Source: Cinnamomum chago (taxonomy: Eukaryota; Streptophyta; Magnoliopsida; Laurales; Lauraceae). From it: 64,000 nucleotides of DNA. Made by a program: the position numbers and the translations under genes. Each line of letters opens with the position of its first letter. The stretch's first letter is position 1. The DNA is taken from positions 65,229,501 to 65,293,500 of the forward strand of contig CP142451.1 in assembly GCA_038049695.1 (NCBI GenBank), in the 5' to 3' direction. The notes under the pieces are model-generated. The model saw only the letters and a program-made list of their open reading frames with translations, ran no database searches and was not told the DNA's origin. Positions 10,923 to 23,698 of this stretch are shown in pieces.

Positions 10923-13707
10923 TGTCGCGACCCCGGAACGGGTCCCGGGCCCGCGACGAGTGTTGCATTGCATTCGGTGTTGTTAATTGCTTTCCCACAG
11001 GTTCCCGCGGTGAGGATTCCCAAAGACACGCGGAATCTGACTCACACGTACACGATTGCGGAAGCGTGTAGCAAAACACATCAAGATGAGCCCAACAAAA
11101 CATTTGGGTGCCATAACAAATAATCACAAGGCATGGTATCATAGAAAGAAGCTAACAAGCATTCCCATTAATATTCAAGTTATAGAACTAATACAAAAAC
11201 AAGTTAAGTTTAGCACAACCCATAAGAGACCAATAAAGGTCAATACAATCTCAAAATAGTCAAAAGAAACCCCAAGACTAAGGGTGACGAAACTCAAGAA
11301 CCAGACCAACATCTAAATGACATCGTCGGGCTGCCACTCTCTCACGGGAGTTGGCTCACAAGCCTCCTCCTGACGCTCCTCCTCAAAGGCAACGTCTCCT
11401 GCACCTGGGCACCAATAAACAAGGGTCAAACACGACGGTTTGGCAGGTAATCAATTTAGGCATGAACATGAACAATAACATTTAGAGAAAACATGTGAGC
11501 AAATCTTTGGTATGAAGTACTATCAAAGTTGAGATACATTTTCAAGAGTACGAACAAAGCTGAGATACAAAATAATCTAGCATGAGTACATAATATATAT
11601 CATGAATAGTTACAATCCACAAAGAGCCCATCCTTTCTCTATCATTTATATAATGAAAAGAGCAAGCACGCACGACAAGCACGATATACATAATATAAGC
11701 ACGACACGATTTCCCACAAAGACGGGAATTCCGGCCGCGGAACCGGACACGCACGATGTGTAATAAATACACGACCAGTCTGCAGACAGTCCACATGTTT
11801 AAAGACCCCCAGACAGTGGATCAAACCAAAAGGGCAGTCTAAGCTCAGTGGTGTTTACTTAATTCATGAATGCACAAAACACGCGAAGCACGATCAAACA
11901 CGTCGAGATAAAAAGGGGGAAATCACTTATCACAACACGACGAGCACGACTAGCACGAGGCATAATATTTATGCAAAACACGCTTAGGAAGTGATCCCCT
12001 TTTTTTTCTTGAAACAAAACTTTAAAACAAACTTATACTTGAAATACAAAACAAGTGCACGTTTGTACTTATAGTACCAAGACGGAAATTCAAATACGAA
12101 ATCTGACAAGCATGTGCTAAGGCTACAAATTGACCTTTGTGTAATTGAAACTCCAAATGTCAGAATGTATAAGAATTGGTGTCCTTAGAGGTTGGGTGGC
12201 ATTTCGAGGTTTCATTTACACAATGTCAAGTCAAAACCCTTAACACAGTCTAGTTTTCGGACCTCAAGAAAAATACACAAAATGGAGAGAAATCATCTTC
12301 CTGAGTCTGGCGAGCGAACCTGTCACGTTGATGACACTTCGCTCGAGCGGACCTTACAAAGCGTAGACAGTTCGCTCGAGCGAATTTTGGGTCGAGCGAA
12401 TAATAAAATGCGTTCGAACGAACGACTCGCTGCCTCGCTCCGTAGGAGACAATGGCATGTTCGCTCGAGCGAACCCAGGGGTCGCTCGAGCGAACAGGCT
12501 GCTGCCTGAGCTCGCTGAGTGCGGAAATCCCCTTCCCTTGCACATCTTTCACTACATTCTTCTCCTTCTTCTCATCCACCAACCACATATCATCCCTTGA
12601 GCCTTCATGCTCACCAAGGGTTTATCTATCATCATCCACACATCCAAATCAACTAAGATAAAATCATAAACTTGTAGACAAATCACATGCATAATTCCTA
12701 AAACGAAATAGAATCAAAATACAATGCACATGAAGCCTATAAAGATCACTTGCCTTGACCAAAGCTAAACACTCCTCCTCAAGTACTTCCTCAAGCTAAT
12801 CAACACTACAAGAAAATCCAAGAGAAAACCACACAACTCACTAAATCTTGAAAACAAGAAACCCATTTAGAAAAAGGTTTGAAACTAGGAAAATCATGAT
12901 CTTAAAGGACTAAAAAGACTCCATGAAAGATGTGGGTTGAAGCTCTTACCTAGGAATGGTCACACAAGAGAGAAGAGAGGAAATGTAGATCTTGTCCCAA
13001 AAGAAACTCCAAGAAACTTGTACCAATAGAGAGCTTGCACTGAGATGAAGAAGATGATGACTTTGAAGTTCTTTTTGGAGCTCACTAGCTAGCTCATGCA
13101 AGAGGAAATGAAGAGAAAGGGAAAAAGGGGTTTTCCTTGCCCTAGCTTCAGAAATTGCAGAGATTTGGGGAATGAACGGAAGAGAGGAAGAAAGGGTTTA
13201 AGTGAAGGAAAATGGGTCCCAACTAACTTGAACTTGAAATGGCTAAAACATGATCTTGTGGGCCTCGGATGACTTCGACGAAGAAGGATAAAACGATCGT
13301 CGAAATATCTAGTTTCCAAAAAGTATATTTTTGACATAGTTTTGAAGTCTCAAAAATTGTGTCCAGATTTGTGCAAGAAAGACAATTTTACCCTCTTTGG
13401 GCCAAAACTTGGTTTTTTTGGGCTTCAAACATGAATGGGCTTAATACGAAAGTCGTAACACGTCGAAATATCAATCAAATGAAATCAAAATCACAATCAC
13501 ACGGAAATCGATACGATCTTCCCAAGCTCACACGTGCACTCAGGCCATCCTGAGTGTGTCTAACTAATATTAAACGTTCTCAAAATTACCAAAGCTATAT
13601 CCAAGACTAAAACTAATCACTTCTAACCCAACAATAACTAAACCCACTTAGGACTAAACACATACTAATCACACACTAATCGGATTGGTTTGGGTCGGGG
13701 TCTAACA
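10923..13707 (-). repeat. Tekay 3' LTR
   Basis: 2785 bases; in element sense it runs from TGTTAGACCCC to GGGTCGCGACA. The high-coordinate edge adjoins the polypurine tract, the other edge adjoins the S1 target duplication. A cluster of CGCTCGAGCG palindromes lies at 12310-12495. Confidence 0.93.
12310..12495. promoter_or_regulatory. Palindrome cluster in Tekay 3' LTR
   Basis: Within 185 bases there are copies of ttcgctcgagcgaa or close variants at about 12338-12350, 12371-12384, 12460-12473 and 12480-12494, half-sites at 12390-12399 and a related cgttcgaacg at 12411-12420. This looks like a multimerised binding site in the LTR regulatory region. The role is inferred from position and repetition only. 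Confidence 0.55.
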
Positions 13708-13720
13708 TCCTCCACCCCTT
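13708..13720 (-). promoter_or_regulatory. Tekay polypurine tract
   Basis: On the minus strand AAGGGGTGGAGGA directly abuts the TGTTAGACC start of the 3' LTR, the expected plus-strand primer of reverse transcription. Confidence 0.85.
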
Positions 13721-13744
13721 AGGATATTTGGTCCACCAAATAAA

Positions 13745-16700
13745 TCAAACAATTACCTCTGGTAAAAGCTGTGGATACTTCCTTTGCACTTGCTCTCTCA
13801 ATTTCCAGGTGGCTTCCTCTGGCTCGTGATTTTCCCAAAGTACCTTGACCCAATGAATAGTCCGGTTTCTCAATTCTTGCTCTTTGGTGTCAATGATCTT
13901 GATCGGTCTTTCCACATACGAGGCATCTTCTCGAATCTCTAAAGGCTCATGTTGTAGAATGTGTGCAGGACTAGAGACATACTTCTTGAGCATCGAAACG
14001 TGAAAAACATTGTGTACCCCGGAGAATTCCGGCGGTAACGCAAGTCTATAAGCTACATCTCCAATCTTGCTCAAAATCTCATACGGACCAATAAACCTTC
14101 TAGACAATTTGCCCTTCTGTCCAAATCTCAATGTCCCCCTAGTTGGTGAGACTTTCAAAAACACCTTGTCACCCACCTGAAACTGCAATTCTCTTCTGCG
14201 AGTGTCTGCATAACTCTTCTGCCTACTTCGGGCAATCTTCAACCTTTCCTGAATCAACTTGACTTTTTCACTTGTCTCTCCAACTATCGTCGGTCCATGG
14301 AAACTACGTTCACCGACTTCTTCCCAGCAAACCGGAGTTCTGCATCTTCTACCATAAAGTGCTTCGAAAGGTGCCATACCGATGCTAGAGTGGTAACTAT
14401 TGTTATAAGCAAATTCACAAAGAGGTAAGCACTCATCCCACTGAATCTTGAAATCCAATACACATGCACGCAACATGTCTTCGAGAGTCTGTATCGTCCT
14501 TTCTGACTGACCATCGGTCTGAGGATGATAAGCTATGCTGAATTGGAGCTTGGTACCCATCGACTCATGAAGAGTCTTCCAAAACTTTGAAACGAATCTG
14601 CTGTCTCTATCTGAAGTAATGGAGACGGGCTGACCATGTTTACTAACAATCTCATCAACAAATAGCTTCGCAAGTGGTGCCATATGCATCATATTCCCGG
14701 TCTTCATCGGAATGAAGTGAGCAGACTTTGTCAGACGATCTACAATGATCCAAATTGCATTATTTCCCTTCTTAGTATTAGGCAAACCGGAGACGAAATC
14801 CATGGTAATGTGCTCCCATTTCCACTCCGGAATCTCCAAAGGCTGTAACAAACCTGGAGGCTTCTGATGCTCTGCCTTGATCAACTGACAAGTTAGACAA
14901 CGAGATACAAAAGCTGCTATCTCTCTCTTCATGTTATTCCACCAAAACCTATTCTTCAAATTATGGTACATTTTCGTGCTACCCGGATGCATAGAATATC
15001 TCGTACTGTGAGCTTCGTTCATTATCTCATTCTTCAAATCATCCACATTTGGCACACACAACCGGTCACGGAAATACAATATCCCATTCACCATCTTGAA
15101 ATCGGGGCGTTCTGCAATGACTTCCACTATCTTAGCCAAGTCTGGATCTTGTAACTGATTTTCCTTAATCTTCTGGATGAAGGTAGGTTCTGAAACTGTC
15201 ATGTTCGCTAACATCGCACCCAATCTAAGGGTTTGCACTTCTACACCCAACTCTTCAAACTGCTGTAAGACACCCATTCCTCTCAAATTAGCCATAACCA
15301 CTGATTTTCTGCTTAACGCATCTGCTACCACATTCACTTTGCCTGGATGATACTTGATCAGAAAGTCATAATCTTTGATATATTCCATCCACCTCCTCTG
15401 CCTCATGTTCAACTCCTTCTGAGAGAACAAATATTGTAAACTTCTGTGATCTGAATGGACCTCGAATCTCTCTCCATAGAGATAGTGTCTCCACATCTTC
15501 AATGCGAAGACAACCGTCGCCAACTCCAAGTCGTGAGTCGCATAATTCTTCTCGTGGTCCTTCAACTGCCTCGAGCCATAAGCAATCACCTTGCCATCTT
15601 GCATCAATACATAACCCAGTCCCACATTCGAAGCATCTATATAAACAATAAATCCACCGTTGCCCGATGGTAATGTAAGGATTGGGGCTGTGGTTAACCT
15701 TCCTTTCAACTCTTGAAAACTGGTTTCACACTGATCGGTCCACACAAATGGGACATTCTTCCTAGTCAGTTTTGTCAAAGGGGCTGCGATAGACGAAAAA
15801 CCTTGGACAAATCTTCTGTAGTAGCCTGCTAACCCCAAAAAGCTTCTAATTTCTGTCACACTGCCTGGCCTTGCCCAACTAACAACTGCTTCTATCTTGG
15901 CTGGGTCAACTGCTAAACCTTCTCTGGAGATGATGTGGCCTAGAAAAGCAACTTGCTCTAACCAGAATTCACACTTACTGAGTTTCGCATATAACTGGTT
16001 GTCCCTCAAGAGCTGCAACGCTGTCCTCAAATGTTCTTCATGCTCCTTCTTACTCTTAGAATATACCAGAACGTCATCAATAAACACTACCGTAGAGTGA
16101 TCCAAATATGGTGCAAAGACCTTGTTCATCAAAGCCATAAAGACTGCTGGTGCATTTGTCAAACCAAAGGGCATCACTAAGAACTCATAGTGCCCATATC
16201 TTGTTCTAAAGGCTGTCTTCTGGACATCTGAGTCTCTAACTCTCAACTGGTGGTATCCTGATCTCAAGTCTATCTTGGAAAAATAGGCTGCTCCTTGTAA
16301 TTGGTCAAACAATTCATCTATCCTTGGCAAAGGATACTTGTTCTTCACTGTCACATGGTTCAACTTCCGGTAGTCAATGCACATTCTCAGGCTTCCATCC
16401 TTCTTCTTCACAAACAACACCGGTGCTCCCCACGGTGAAACACTTGGCCTAATAAAACCTTTGCTCAACAAATCTTGCAATTGGAGCTTTAGCTCACCCA
16501 TTTCTGCTGGAGCCATCCTATATGGTGCAATCGAGATCGGAGCTGTCCCTGGAAGGAGCTCAATCGTGAACTCAACCTCTCTAATTGGTGGTAAACCCGG
16601 GATTTCTTCTGGAAAAACATCCGGAAATTCACACACAATGGGGATATCCTCCACCCCTTGGGACTGTTTATCCTCCGTGATAAACGCAATAAATGCCTGA

Positions 16701-18430
16701 CATCCACTCTGCACTAATCTGCTTGCCTTCAACACTGAAATAAATCCTGCCTGAGACTTTCTCCTGTTCCCCTGAAAAATCAATTCTGCCTGTGGTCCTT
16801 GGAATCTGAATGTGATGGTCTTACTAAAACAGTCCATGGTGGCATGATATGCTTCTAACCAATCCATGCCTAAAATAACATCAAAATCATGCATGTCTAA
16901 AACTATGAGGTTGGCCGGTAAATTCACATCTCCTAACAACACTGTACAACTAGGGTAATGGTTTCTACACACAACTTGTTTCCCTACTGGAGTGGTCACT
17001 ACTAAGATGTAATCCAATTCACTACATGGTGCATCAATCAACTTAGCAAAACTAGGAGATGAAAATGAATGTGTGGATCCAGGGTCAAACAAAATCTGGG
17101 CTTCTACCCCACAAACAAGAAGTTTACCTTCTACCACGTCTCCTGCAGCTTCAGCATCTGCACGGTTGAGATAGTATAACCGTCCATGCATCTGTAGTCT
17201 GTTCGGTACTTGGTTCTGCCTTCCTTGGCCTTGTCTGTTCTGCTGTGGAGGACGAGCATTCTGATTCTGTGCTGGTGGCCTAGCCTGTTGCTGCTGCTGA
17301 GGTGGCCTCATCTGATTCTGAACTGGTGCTTGATTCTGAGGAGCTACTTGTCTCTGCTGCTGGTTCCTGTTCCCTTGATTCTGAAGTAGTGGGCAATCCT
17401 TGATTGAATGGTTCATAGCCCCACACTTGAAACAAGCACCCATGGCCTTACGACATTCGTGTGTCTCATGATTCTTGCCACAATGTCCACAACCTTGCCT
17501 CACATGGCCTTGCTCTTGCCTCGGCTTCTTGCCTTGTTGCTGCCTCTGATTCTGCTGCTGATACTGCTGCTTCCTGTCCTGAACAATCATATTATTAATA
17601 TCTTCAAAGGTGTATGCCCGCTTGACTGCCTCATCATATGTAGCTGGAGGTACTACACCTATGACATCTCTCATGATGATCGGATTCAGCCCTTCCAAAA
17701 ACTTAGTTATCTTCTTCCTTTCTGTATCAATTAGCTCGGTAGCATATCTAGCCAATCTCTCAAATTTGGTGACATAGTCCAAAACCGTCATGCTACCCTG
17801 CTTGAGTTGCTGAAACTCAATAGCCTTCTGCCTCTTGACATGAGAGGGAATGTATTTGTCTTGAAACTGTATCTTGAAAGCTGTCCATGCCTCATCATCA
17901 GCCATCACTGCATATGGGTCCTTGACTGTTTGCCACCACCGGTCTGCAAGCCCATAAAATAAAGAAGCAGTGAGGTTGACTTTCTGTATACCCGTGCACA
18001 TGAAGACATCAAAGATCTTCTCCGTATTGACTAGCCAGTCATCTGCCACTAGTGGGTCCTCATTGCCCGAAAACTCCTTTGGTGCTCTCTTTCTAAACTT
18101 CTCAAACAGAGCATTAGGGTCAGGATCCCTATTCTGAATAACAATCTGAGGACCTGCAGGTGGTGCTACATTCCTGTTCTGAAGTACTTCCAACAGTTGC
18201 CTCTGAACTTGTGCCATCTCATCATCCTTCTTAGTTAGTTGCTCTTGAAATCTTGCTTGATTCTCATTAGCCTGTCTTTGCTGTGCTATCATGGCTTGCA
18301 TCAATTCTTGAAACTGTGTAGCTGTCGGTGTCTCAGATGCATCTGACTCATTCTGATTACTGCCTGAAGCATGATGATTTGGAGCTTTTCTCGGAGGCAT
18401 ATTGCTGTAACACAAAGAGTTAGAACACAA
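13745..18430 (-). CDS. gag-pol: Tekay Gag-Pol polyprotein with chromodomain, 1561 aa
   Basis: One uninterrupted frame. The natural start may be the second Met ([10 protein letters not shown], residue 11). Rough order: retrotransposon Gag domain 130-270; zinc knuckle [14 protein letters not shown] near 333; aspartic protease region near 448 ([11 protein letters not shown]); reverse transcriptase 600-860 with FIDDVLVYS near 788; RNase H from about 925 ([10 protein letters not shown]); integrase H-H-C-C zinc module 1140-1185; catalytic core 1205-1370 with a D...D...E pattern (MDFVSG, SDRDSRF, DGQSERT); C-terminal chromodomain about 1505-1550 ([12 protein letters not shown] ... [13 protein letters not shown]). 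The protein copies element RNA to DNA and integrates it. The chromodomain is thought to steer integration to heterochromatin. The frame fills the space between primer site and polypurine tract, as the family requires. Confidence 0.95.
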   Translation of the reverse strand: MCSNSLCYSNMPPRKAPNHHASGSNQNESDASETPTATQFQELMQAMIAQQRQANENQARFQEQLTKKDDEMAQVQRQLLEVLQNRNVAPPAGPQIVIQNRDPDPNALFEKFRKRAPKEFSGNEDPLVADDWLVNTEKIFDVFMCTGIQKVNLTASLFYGLADRWWQTVKDPYAVMADDEAWTAFKIQFQDKYIPSHVKRQKAIEFQQLKQGSMTVLDYVTKFERLARYATELIDTERKKITKFLEGLNPIIMRDVIGVVPPATYDEAVKRAYTFEDINNMIVQDRKQQYQQQNQRQQQGKKPRQEQGHVRQGCGHCGKNHETHECRKAMGACFKCGAMNHSIKDCPLLQNQGNRNQQQRQVAPQNQAPVQNQMRPPQQQQQARPPAQNQNARPPQQNRQGQGRQNQVPNRLQMHGRLYYLNRADAEAAGDVVEGKLLVCGVEAQILFDPGSTHSFSSPSFAKLIDAPCSELDYILVVTTPVGKQVVCRNHYPSCTVLLGDVNLPANLIVLDMHDFDVILGMDWLEAYHATMDCFSKTITFRFQGPQAELIFQGNRRKSQAGFISVLKASRLVQSGCQAFIAFITEDKQSQGVEDIPIVCEFPDVFPEEIPGLPPIREVEFTIELLPGTAPISIAPYRMAPAEMGELKLQLQDLLSKGFIRPSVSPWGAPVLFVKKKDGSLRMCIDYRKLNHVTVKNKYPLPRIDELFDQLQGAAYFSKIDLRSGYHQLRVRDSDVQKTAFRTRYGHYEFLVMPFGLTNAPAVFMALMNKVFAPYLDHSTVVFIDDVLVYSKSKKEHEEHLRTALQLLRDNQLYAKLSKCEFWLEQVAFLGHIISREGLAVDPAKIEAVVSWARPGSVTEIRSFLGLAGYYRRFVQGFSSIAAPLTKLTRKNVPFVWTDQCETSFQELKGRLTTAPILTLPSGNGGFIVYIDASNVGLGYVLMQDGKVIAYGSRQLKDHEKNYATHDLELATVVFALKMWRHYLYGERFEVHSDHRSLQYLFSQKELNMRQRRWMEYIKDYDFLIKYHPGKVNVVADALSRKSVVMANLRGMGVLQQFEELGVEVQTLRLGAMLANMTVSEPTFIQKIKENQLQDPDLAKIVEVIAERPDFKMVNGILYFRDRLCVPNVDDLKNEIMNEAHSTRYSMHPGSTKMYHNLKNRFWWNNMKREIAAFVSRCLTCQLIKAEHQKPPGLLQPLEIPEWKWEHITMDFVSGLPNTKKGNNAIWIIVDRLTKSAHFIPMKTGNMMHMAPLAKLFVDEIVSKHGQPVSITSDRDSRFVSKFWKTLHESMGTKLQFSIAYHPQTDGQSERTIQTLEDMLRACVLDFKIQWDECLPLCEFAYNNSYHSSIGMAPFEALYGRRCRTPVCWEEVGERSFHGPTIVGETSEKVKLIQERLKIARSRQKSYADTRRRELQFQVGDKVFLKVSPTRGTLRFGQKGKLSRRFIGPYEILSKIGDVAYRLALPPEFSGVHNVFHVSMLKKYVSSPAHILQHEPLEIREDASYVERPIKIIDTKEQELRNRTIHWVKVLWENHEPEEATWKLREQVQRKYPQLLPEVIV

Positions 18431-18546
18431 TAATGATGGTACAAGGGTTTCTAAGATCCTATACGAACGAATCTATCGAACACACGAATCCTCGCCACGT
18501 TCCTAAGACCTTTCTAGTTTCTTTTAAGTGCCTGAAACATGTCTCG

Positions 18547-18557
18547 CTCTGATACCA
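18547..18557 (-). promoter_or_regulatory. Tekay primer-binding site
   Basis: The minus strand reads TGGTATCAGAG a few bases after the end of the 5' LTR (18562), matching initiator Met tRNA. Confidence 0.88.
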
Positions 18558-18561
18558 GTCC

Positions 18562-21364
18562 TGTCGCGACCCCGGAACGGGTCCCGGGCCCGCGACGAGT
18601 GTTGCATTGCATTCGGTGTTGTTAATTGCTTTCCCACAGGTTCCCGCGGTGAGGATTCCCAAAGACACGCGGAATCTGACTCACACGTACACGATTGCGG
18701 AAGCGTGTAGCAAAACACATCAAGATGAGCCCAACAAAACATTTGGGTGCCATAACAAATAATCACAAGGCATGGTATCATAGAAAGAAGCTAACAAGCA
18801 TTCCCATTAATATTCAAGTTATAGAACTAATACAAAAACAAGTTAAGTTTAGCATAACCCATAAGAGACCAATAAAGGTCAATACAATCTCAAAATAGTC
18901 AAAAGAAACCCCAAGACTAAGGGTGACGAAACTCGAGAACCAGACCGACATCTAAATGACATCGTCGGGCTGCCACTCTCTCACGGGAGTTGGCTCACAA
19001 GCCTCCTCCTGACGCTCCTCCTCAAAGGCAACGTCTCCTGCACCTGGGCACCAATAAACAAAGGTCAAACACGACGGTTTGGCAGGTAATCAATTTAGGC
19101 ATGAACATGAACAATAACATTTAGAGAAAACATGTGAGCAAATCTTTGGTATGAAGTACTATCAAAGTTGAGATACATTTTCAAGAGTACGAACAAAGCT
19201 GAGATACAAAATAATCTAGCATGAGTACATAATATATATCATGAATAGTTACAATCCACAAAGAGCCCATCCTTCCTCTATCATTTATATAATGAAAAGA
19301 GCAAGCACGCACGACAAGCACGATATACATAATATAAGCACGACACGATTTCCCACAAAGACGGGAATTCCGGCCGCGGAACCGGACACGCACGATGTGT
19401 AATAAATACACGACCAGTCTGCAGACAGTCCACATGTTTAAAGACCCCCAGACAGTGGATCAAACCGAAAGGGCAGTCTAAGCTCAGTGGTGTTTACTTA
19501 ATTCATGAATGCACAAAACACGCGAAGCACGATCAAACACGTCGAGATAAAAAGGGGGAAATCACTTATCACAACACGACGCGCACGACTAGCACGAGGC
19601 ATAATATTTATGCAAAACACGCTTAGGAAGTGATCCCCTTTTTTTTCTTGAAACAAAACTTCAAAACAAACTTATACTTGAAATACAAAACAAGTGCACG
19701 TTTGTACTTATAGTACCAAGACGGAAATTCAAATACGAAATCTGACAAGCATGTGCGAAGGCTACAAATTGACCTTTGTGTAATTGAAACTCCAAATGTC
19801 AGAATGTACAAGAATTGGTGTCCTTAGAGGTTGGGTGGCATTTCGAGGTTTCATTTACACAATGTCAAGTCAAAACCCTTAACACAGTCTAGTTTTCGGA
19901 CCTCAAGAAAAATACACAAAATGGAGAGAAATCATCTTCCTGAGTCTGGCGAGCGAACCTGTCACGTTGATGACACTTCGCTCGAGCGAGACACTTCGCT
20001 CGAGCGGACCTTACAAAGCGTAGACAGTTCGCTCGAGCGAATGTTGGGTCGAGCGAATAATAAAATGCGTTCGAACGAACGACTCGCTGCCTCGCTCCGT
20101 AGGAGACAGTGGCATGTTCGCTCGAGCGAACCCAGGGGTCGCTCGAGCGAACAGGCTGCTGCCTGAGCTCGCTGAGTGCGGAAATCCCCTTCCCTTGCAC
20201 ATCTTTCACTACATTCTTCTCCTTCTTCTCATCCACCAACCACATATCATCCCTTGAGCCTTCATGCTCACCAAGGGTTTATCTATCATCATCCACACAT
20301 CCAAATCAAGTAAGATAAAATCATAAACTTGTAGACAAATCACATGCATAATTCCTAAAACGAAATAGAATCAAAATACAATGCACATGAAGCCTATAAA
20401 GATCACTTGCCTTGACCAAAGCTAAACACTCCTCCTCAAGTACTTCCTCAAGCTAATCAACACTACAAGAAAATCCAAGAGAAAACCACACAACTCACTA
20501 AATCTTGAAAACAAGAAACCCATTTAGAAAAAGGTTTGAAACTAGGAAAATCATGATCTTAAAGGACTAAAAAGACTCCATGAAAGATGTGGGTTGAAGC
20601 TCTTACCTAGGAATGGTCACACAAGAGAGAAGAGAGGAAATGTAGATCTTGTCCCAAAAGAAACTCCAAGAAACTTGTACCAATAGAGAGCTTGCACTGA
20701 GATGAAGAAGATGATGACTTTGAAGTTCTTTTTGGAGCTCACTAGCTAGCTCATGCAAGAGGAAATGAAGAGAAAGGGAAAAAGGGGTTTTCCTTGCCCT
20801 AGCTTTAGAAATTGCAGAGATTTGGGGAATGAATGGAAGAGAGGAAGAAAGGGTTTAAGTGAAGGAAAATGGGTCCCAACTAACTTGAACTTGAAATGGC
20901 TAAAACATGATCTTGTGGGCCTCGGATGACTTCGACGAAGAAGGATAAAACGATCGTCGAAATATCTAGTTTCCAAAAAGTATATTTTTGACATAGTTTT
21001 GAAGTCTCGAAAATTGTGTCCAGATTTGTGCAAGAAAGACAATTTTACCCTCTTTGGGCCAAAACTTGGTTTTTTTGGGCTTCAAACATGAATGGGCTTA
21101 ATACGAAAGTCGTAACACGTCAAAATATCAATCAAATGAAATCAAAATCACAATCACACGGAAATCGATACGATCTTCCCAAGCTCACACGTGCACTCAG
21201 GCCATCCTGAGTGTGTCTAACTAATATTAAACGTTCTCAAAATTACCAAAGCTATATCCAAGACTAAAACTAATCACTTCTAACCCAACAATAACTAAAC
21301 CCACTTAGGACTAAACACATACTAATCACACACTAATCGGATTGGTCTGGGTCGGGGTCTAACA
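18562..21364 (-). repeat. Tekay 5' LTR
   Basis: 2803 bases, paired with 10923-13707. It is 18 bases longer because of an additional gacacttcgctcgagc-type copy in the palindrome cluster (19958-20152). Ends are TG and CA. Confidence 0.93.
19958..20152. promoter_or_regulatory. Palindrome cluster in Tekay 5' LTR
   Basis: Same cluster as 12310-12495 with one more cgctcgagcg site from an 18-base direct duplication. Site number therefore changes by short duplication within one element. Confidence 0.55.
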
Positions 21365-21369
21365 GTTAC

Positions 21370-23698
21370 ATTTATTAAAATGCATTGCTTCTTTATGATC
21401 AATTGATTTTGTTTTCATACACCATTCTTGTTACATAACATGGTTTTCAAAATCATTTGATTATAATTTCATCATGTTTGATTTGCTTTTTGCACACATA
21501 TGTCTTGCATTGCATGTCTTTACATGATTAATTGATTGTGTTTTTAAAAGCTTTCATAGCTAATTTATTCATGATCAATTATTGTTGAATCATTTGTGTT
21601 ATGTCATAGTAAGATTATTTGAACAAATGATTTGAATCAATTCAAGTTTTTCCATGGATTCCTAAGTTGTACTTTTATATGGAGAACATTGTTTTGAAAA
21701 ATCAACTTGTATGTGTTTCAATTAAGTTATATCTTTTAAAATACAATGTTGAAAATTGATCTTCAAAATCATTCTTTTTATGCTCATTGTTGGATTTTGT
21801 TTTTCAAAATGATTTGAAGATTGTTTGATTGGAAATGCTCTAAAACATCATTAGTTATATTCATCTAAGCATGTTCCATGTTCACATTTCCTTTTCTTTT
21901 GGTTTCATTATCTTAGAAATGGAGATGTATGTTGTTTGCATCCTTGCTTGTTTATTTACATTCTTTTTATATGCAAATGACTTTTGGTTCCATGTATGGT
22001 TGTGATCTTAGTAACATTTGTAGAAACCATACTAGAACCCAAATCCATCCTCTATGCCTTATAGTCATTTCTTTTTGGATGGTTATGGTGTTGATTCATG
22101 TAGATTCTCTTGGTGTCATCCTTATACATGTTTCAACTTCATAAGTAGTGATCTTAATCATATGAAACTCTTTGAAACCCATTTCTCATATTTCTATATG
22201 TTTGATGGATATCTTAGATGTTGAATTCATATGATTTTGACACTTTGGAAATTGCATGCATTTCAAAGTTATATTCTTTTGCATTGCAATTTGCCTTGTT
22301 CATCACTATGCTTAATAGTTATATCTTTAAAAGTGATGAATATGCATTTATGATGCTTGTTGGAATTTTGTGTTTGTCACATCCTTGCTCTTTAACATGT
22401 TGTCAAATTCAATTGGTTTCATTTGGTATAATTTAAGATTGATTTGATTTCTTGTGTATGTGATAGACCTTGTGTGCATTGGATTGAGCTTGATAGTTAT
22501 ATATTTGTTCCATGTCACATTCCATTAGCATCATAATGTTCATGTTGCCACCTCTCTTGCTCTTATAGGTAAATCTCATGACCACCATGTTTATGTGTTC
22601 ATAATATTGGTTGGTTATTAGTTGAGGTTGGCTTCATGTTTGAATTTCATTTCTTTCATCTTGCACATGATAGTCATATTTATTGATTGAATGAAATGAT
22701 TTTCAAAACCTTCATAGCATATGCTTTCCATAGTTAGATTATTTGATGCTATGATTAATAAACCCCATTTCATCATGGATAGCTCTAATTTGGATTTTTC
22801 TTAATAGGTATATCTTTAAATCCATTTTAGAGTGATTGATTTAATAGTCATATCCTTAAATCTCAATTGGTATTCTTTGTTTTTCCAATTGGTATCCATG
22901 ATTGCTTTGCTCATTAGACCTAGCTCTCTTTTGGTAATTTGATCATATTGAGCTTTATGGTTAAATGAATCTAATCCTTCTCTTGAAGTTGACCCTCAAT
23001 TGGATAAACCATCTACTTCTTGAATCTAATAGTTAAATCTTGTCAAAAGTTTGACAAAAGAAGAGAATGGATTGAGGGGGAGTGTAAACCTTCATAGGAA
23101 GAATTAGTTTTGATCAAATTGACCCTTGGATTGCCATTAAGCCCTTAGAAATTACTTCCATACATGATAGCCTGTTATGTATTTCATTTTCGATTTCATT
23201 TGTTAACAGGTGCTACTAAAAGGTATTTTCCTTGTTTCATGTGTGTAGGTACCTTTGCAATTTAATGTCAAAGGGGGAGAGAGAGTTCAAGTACTCGAAG
23301 ATCTCCTACACTTCAAAGGGGTAGAGAGCATTCAAGTTCTCAAGAAGGATGAAGAGAATGTCCAAGCTTCCTAAGGGGAGAGTTGTGTATGATCTTCTAC
23401 AAAGGGAGTGAATGCATATCTTGCCAAAGGGAGAGAAGGGCATGGTCAAAGGGGGAGAGCAAATAGAAGAAAGAAAGCTTGGAGCGAAAGAAGATGCTTG
23501 GTCATAGAAAGGAAAGAAGAAGAGAAAGCTTGAAGAATGATCAAGCTCCAAGCATCAAGAAGAATGAAGAAAACAGCCCGAGCTAAGAGGAGGAGCATCC
23601 AAGAAGATTTCAAGACTTGTCCAGCTTAGGGGGAGCTGAAAACTTGTTGTGTTAATTCTATGATAAGTAAGTTGCCATCAAATTGCAAAGGGGGAGAT
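21370..23698 (+). other. S1 long non-coding 3' internal region with repeated polypurine tracts
   Basis: About 2.3 kb without a credible gene; short frames are not conserved as coding between S1, S2 and S3, although the DNA aligns throughout. Scattered agttatat/agtcatat words occur. Purine tracts lie near 23066 (ttgagggggag), 23268, 23449, 23625 and 23686-23698. The last (caaagggggagat) adjoins the 3' LTR and is the functional polypurine tract. Multiple polypurine-like motifs upstream of the 3' LTR are, from memory, a described Sirevirus trait. Confidence 0.75.

Larger units (their letters stand above)
10923..21364 (-). mobile_element. Tekay-type chromodomain Ty3/Gypsy element, looks whole
   Basis: LTRs are 18562-21364 (5' in element sense) and 10923-13707 (3'). 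A perfect 5-bp duplication gttac occurs at 10918-10922 and 21365-21369. A Met tRNA primer site lies on the minus strand at 18547-18557, and a polypurine tract (complement of 13708-13720) sits against the 3' LTR. One long frame encodes Gag-Pol with a C-terminal chromodomain. The LTRs differ at about 18 sites in 2.8 kb by eye (0.65%), mostly transitions, plus an 18-base extra copy in the 5' LTR. The suggested age is a few hundred thousand years. It is nested in S1, which is nested in S2. Long LTRs, a single frame and a chromodomain fit the Tekay/Del clade. Confidence 0.93.

Noticed and set aside
12192-20318. Paired frames of about 105-118 residues rich in SLERT/RSSE words
   Set aside because: They are translations of the palindromic cgctcgagcg cluster in the two Tekay LTRs.
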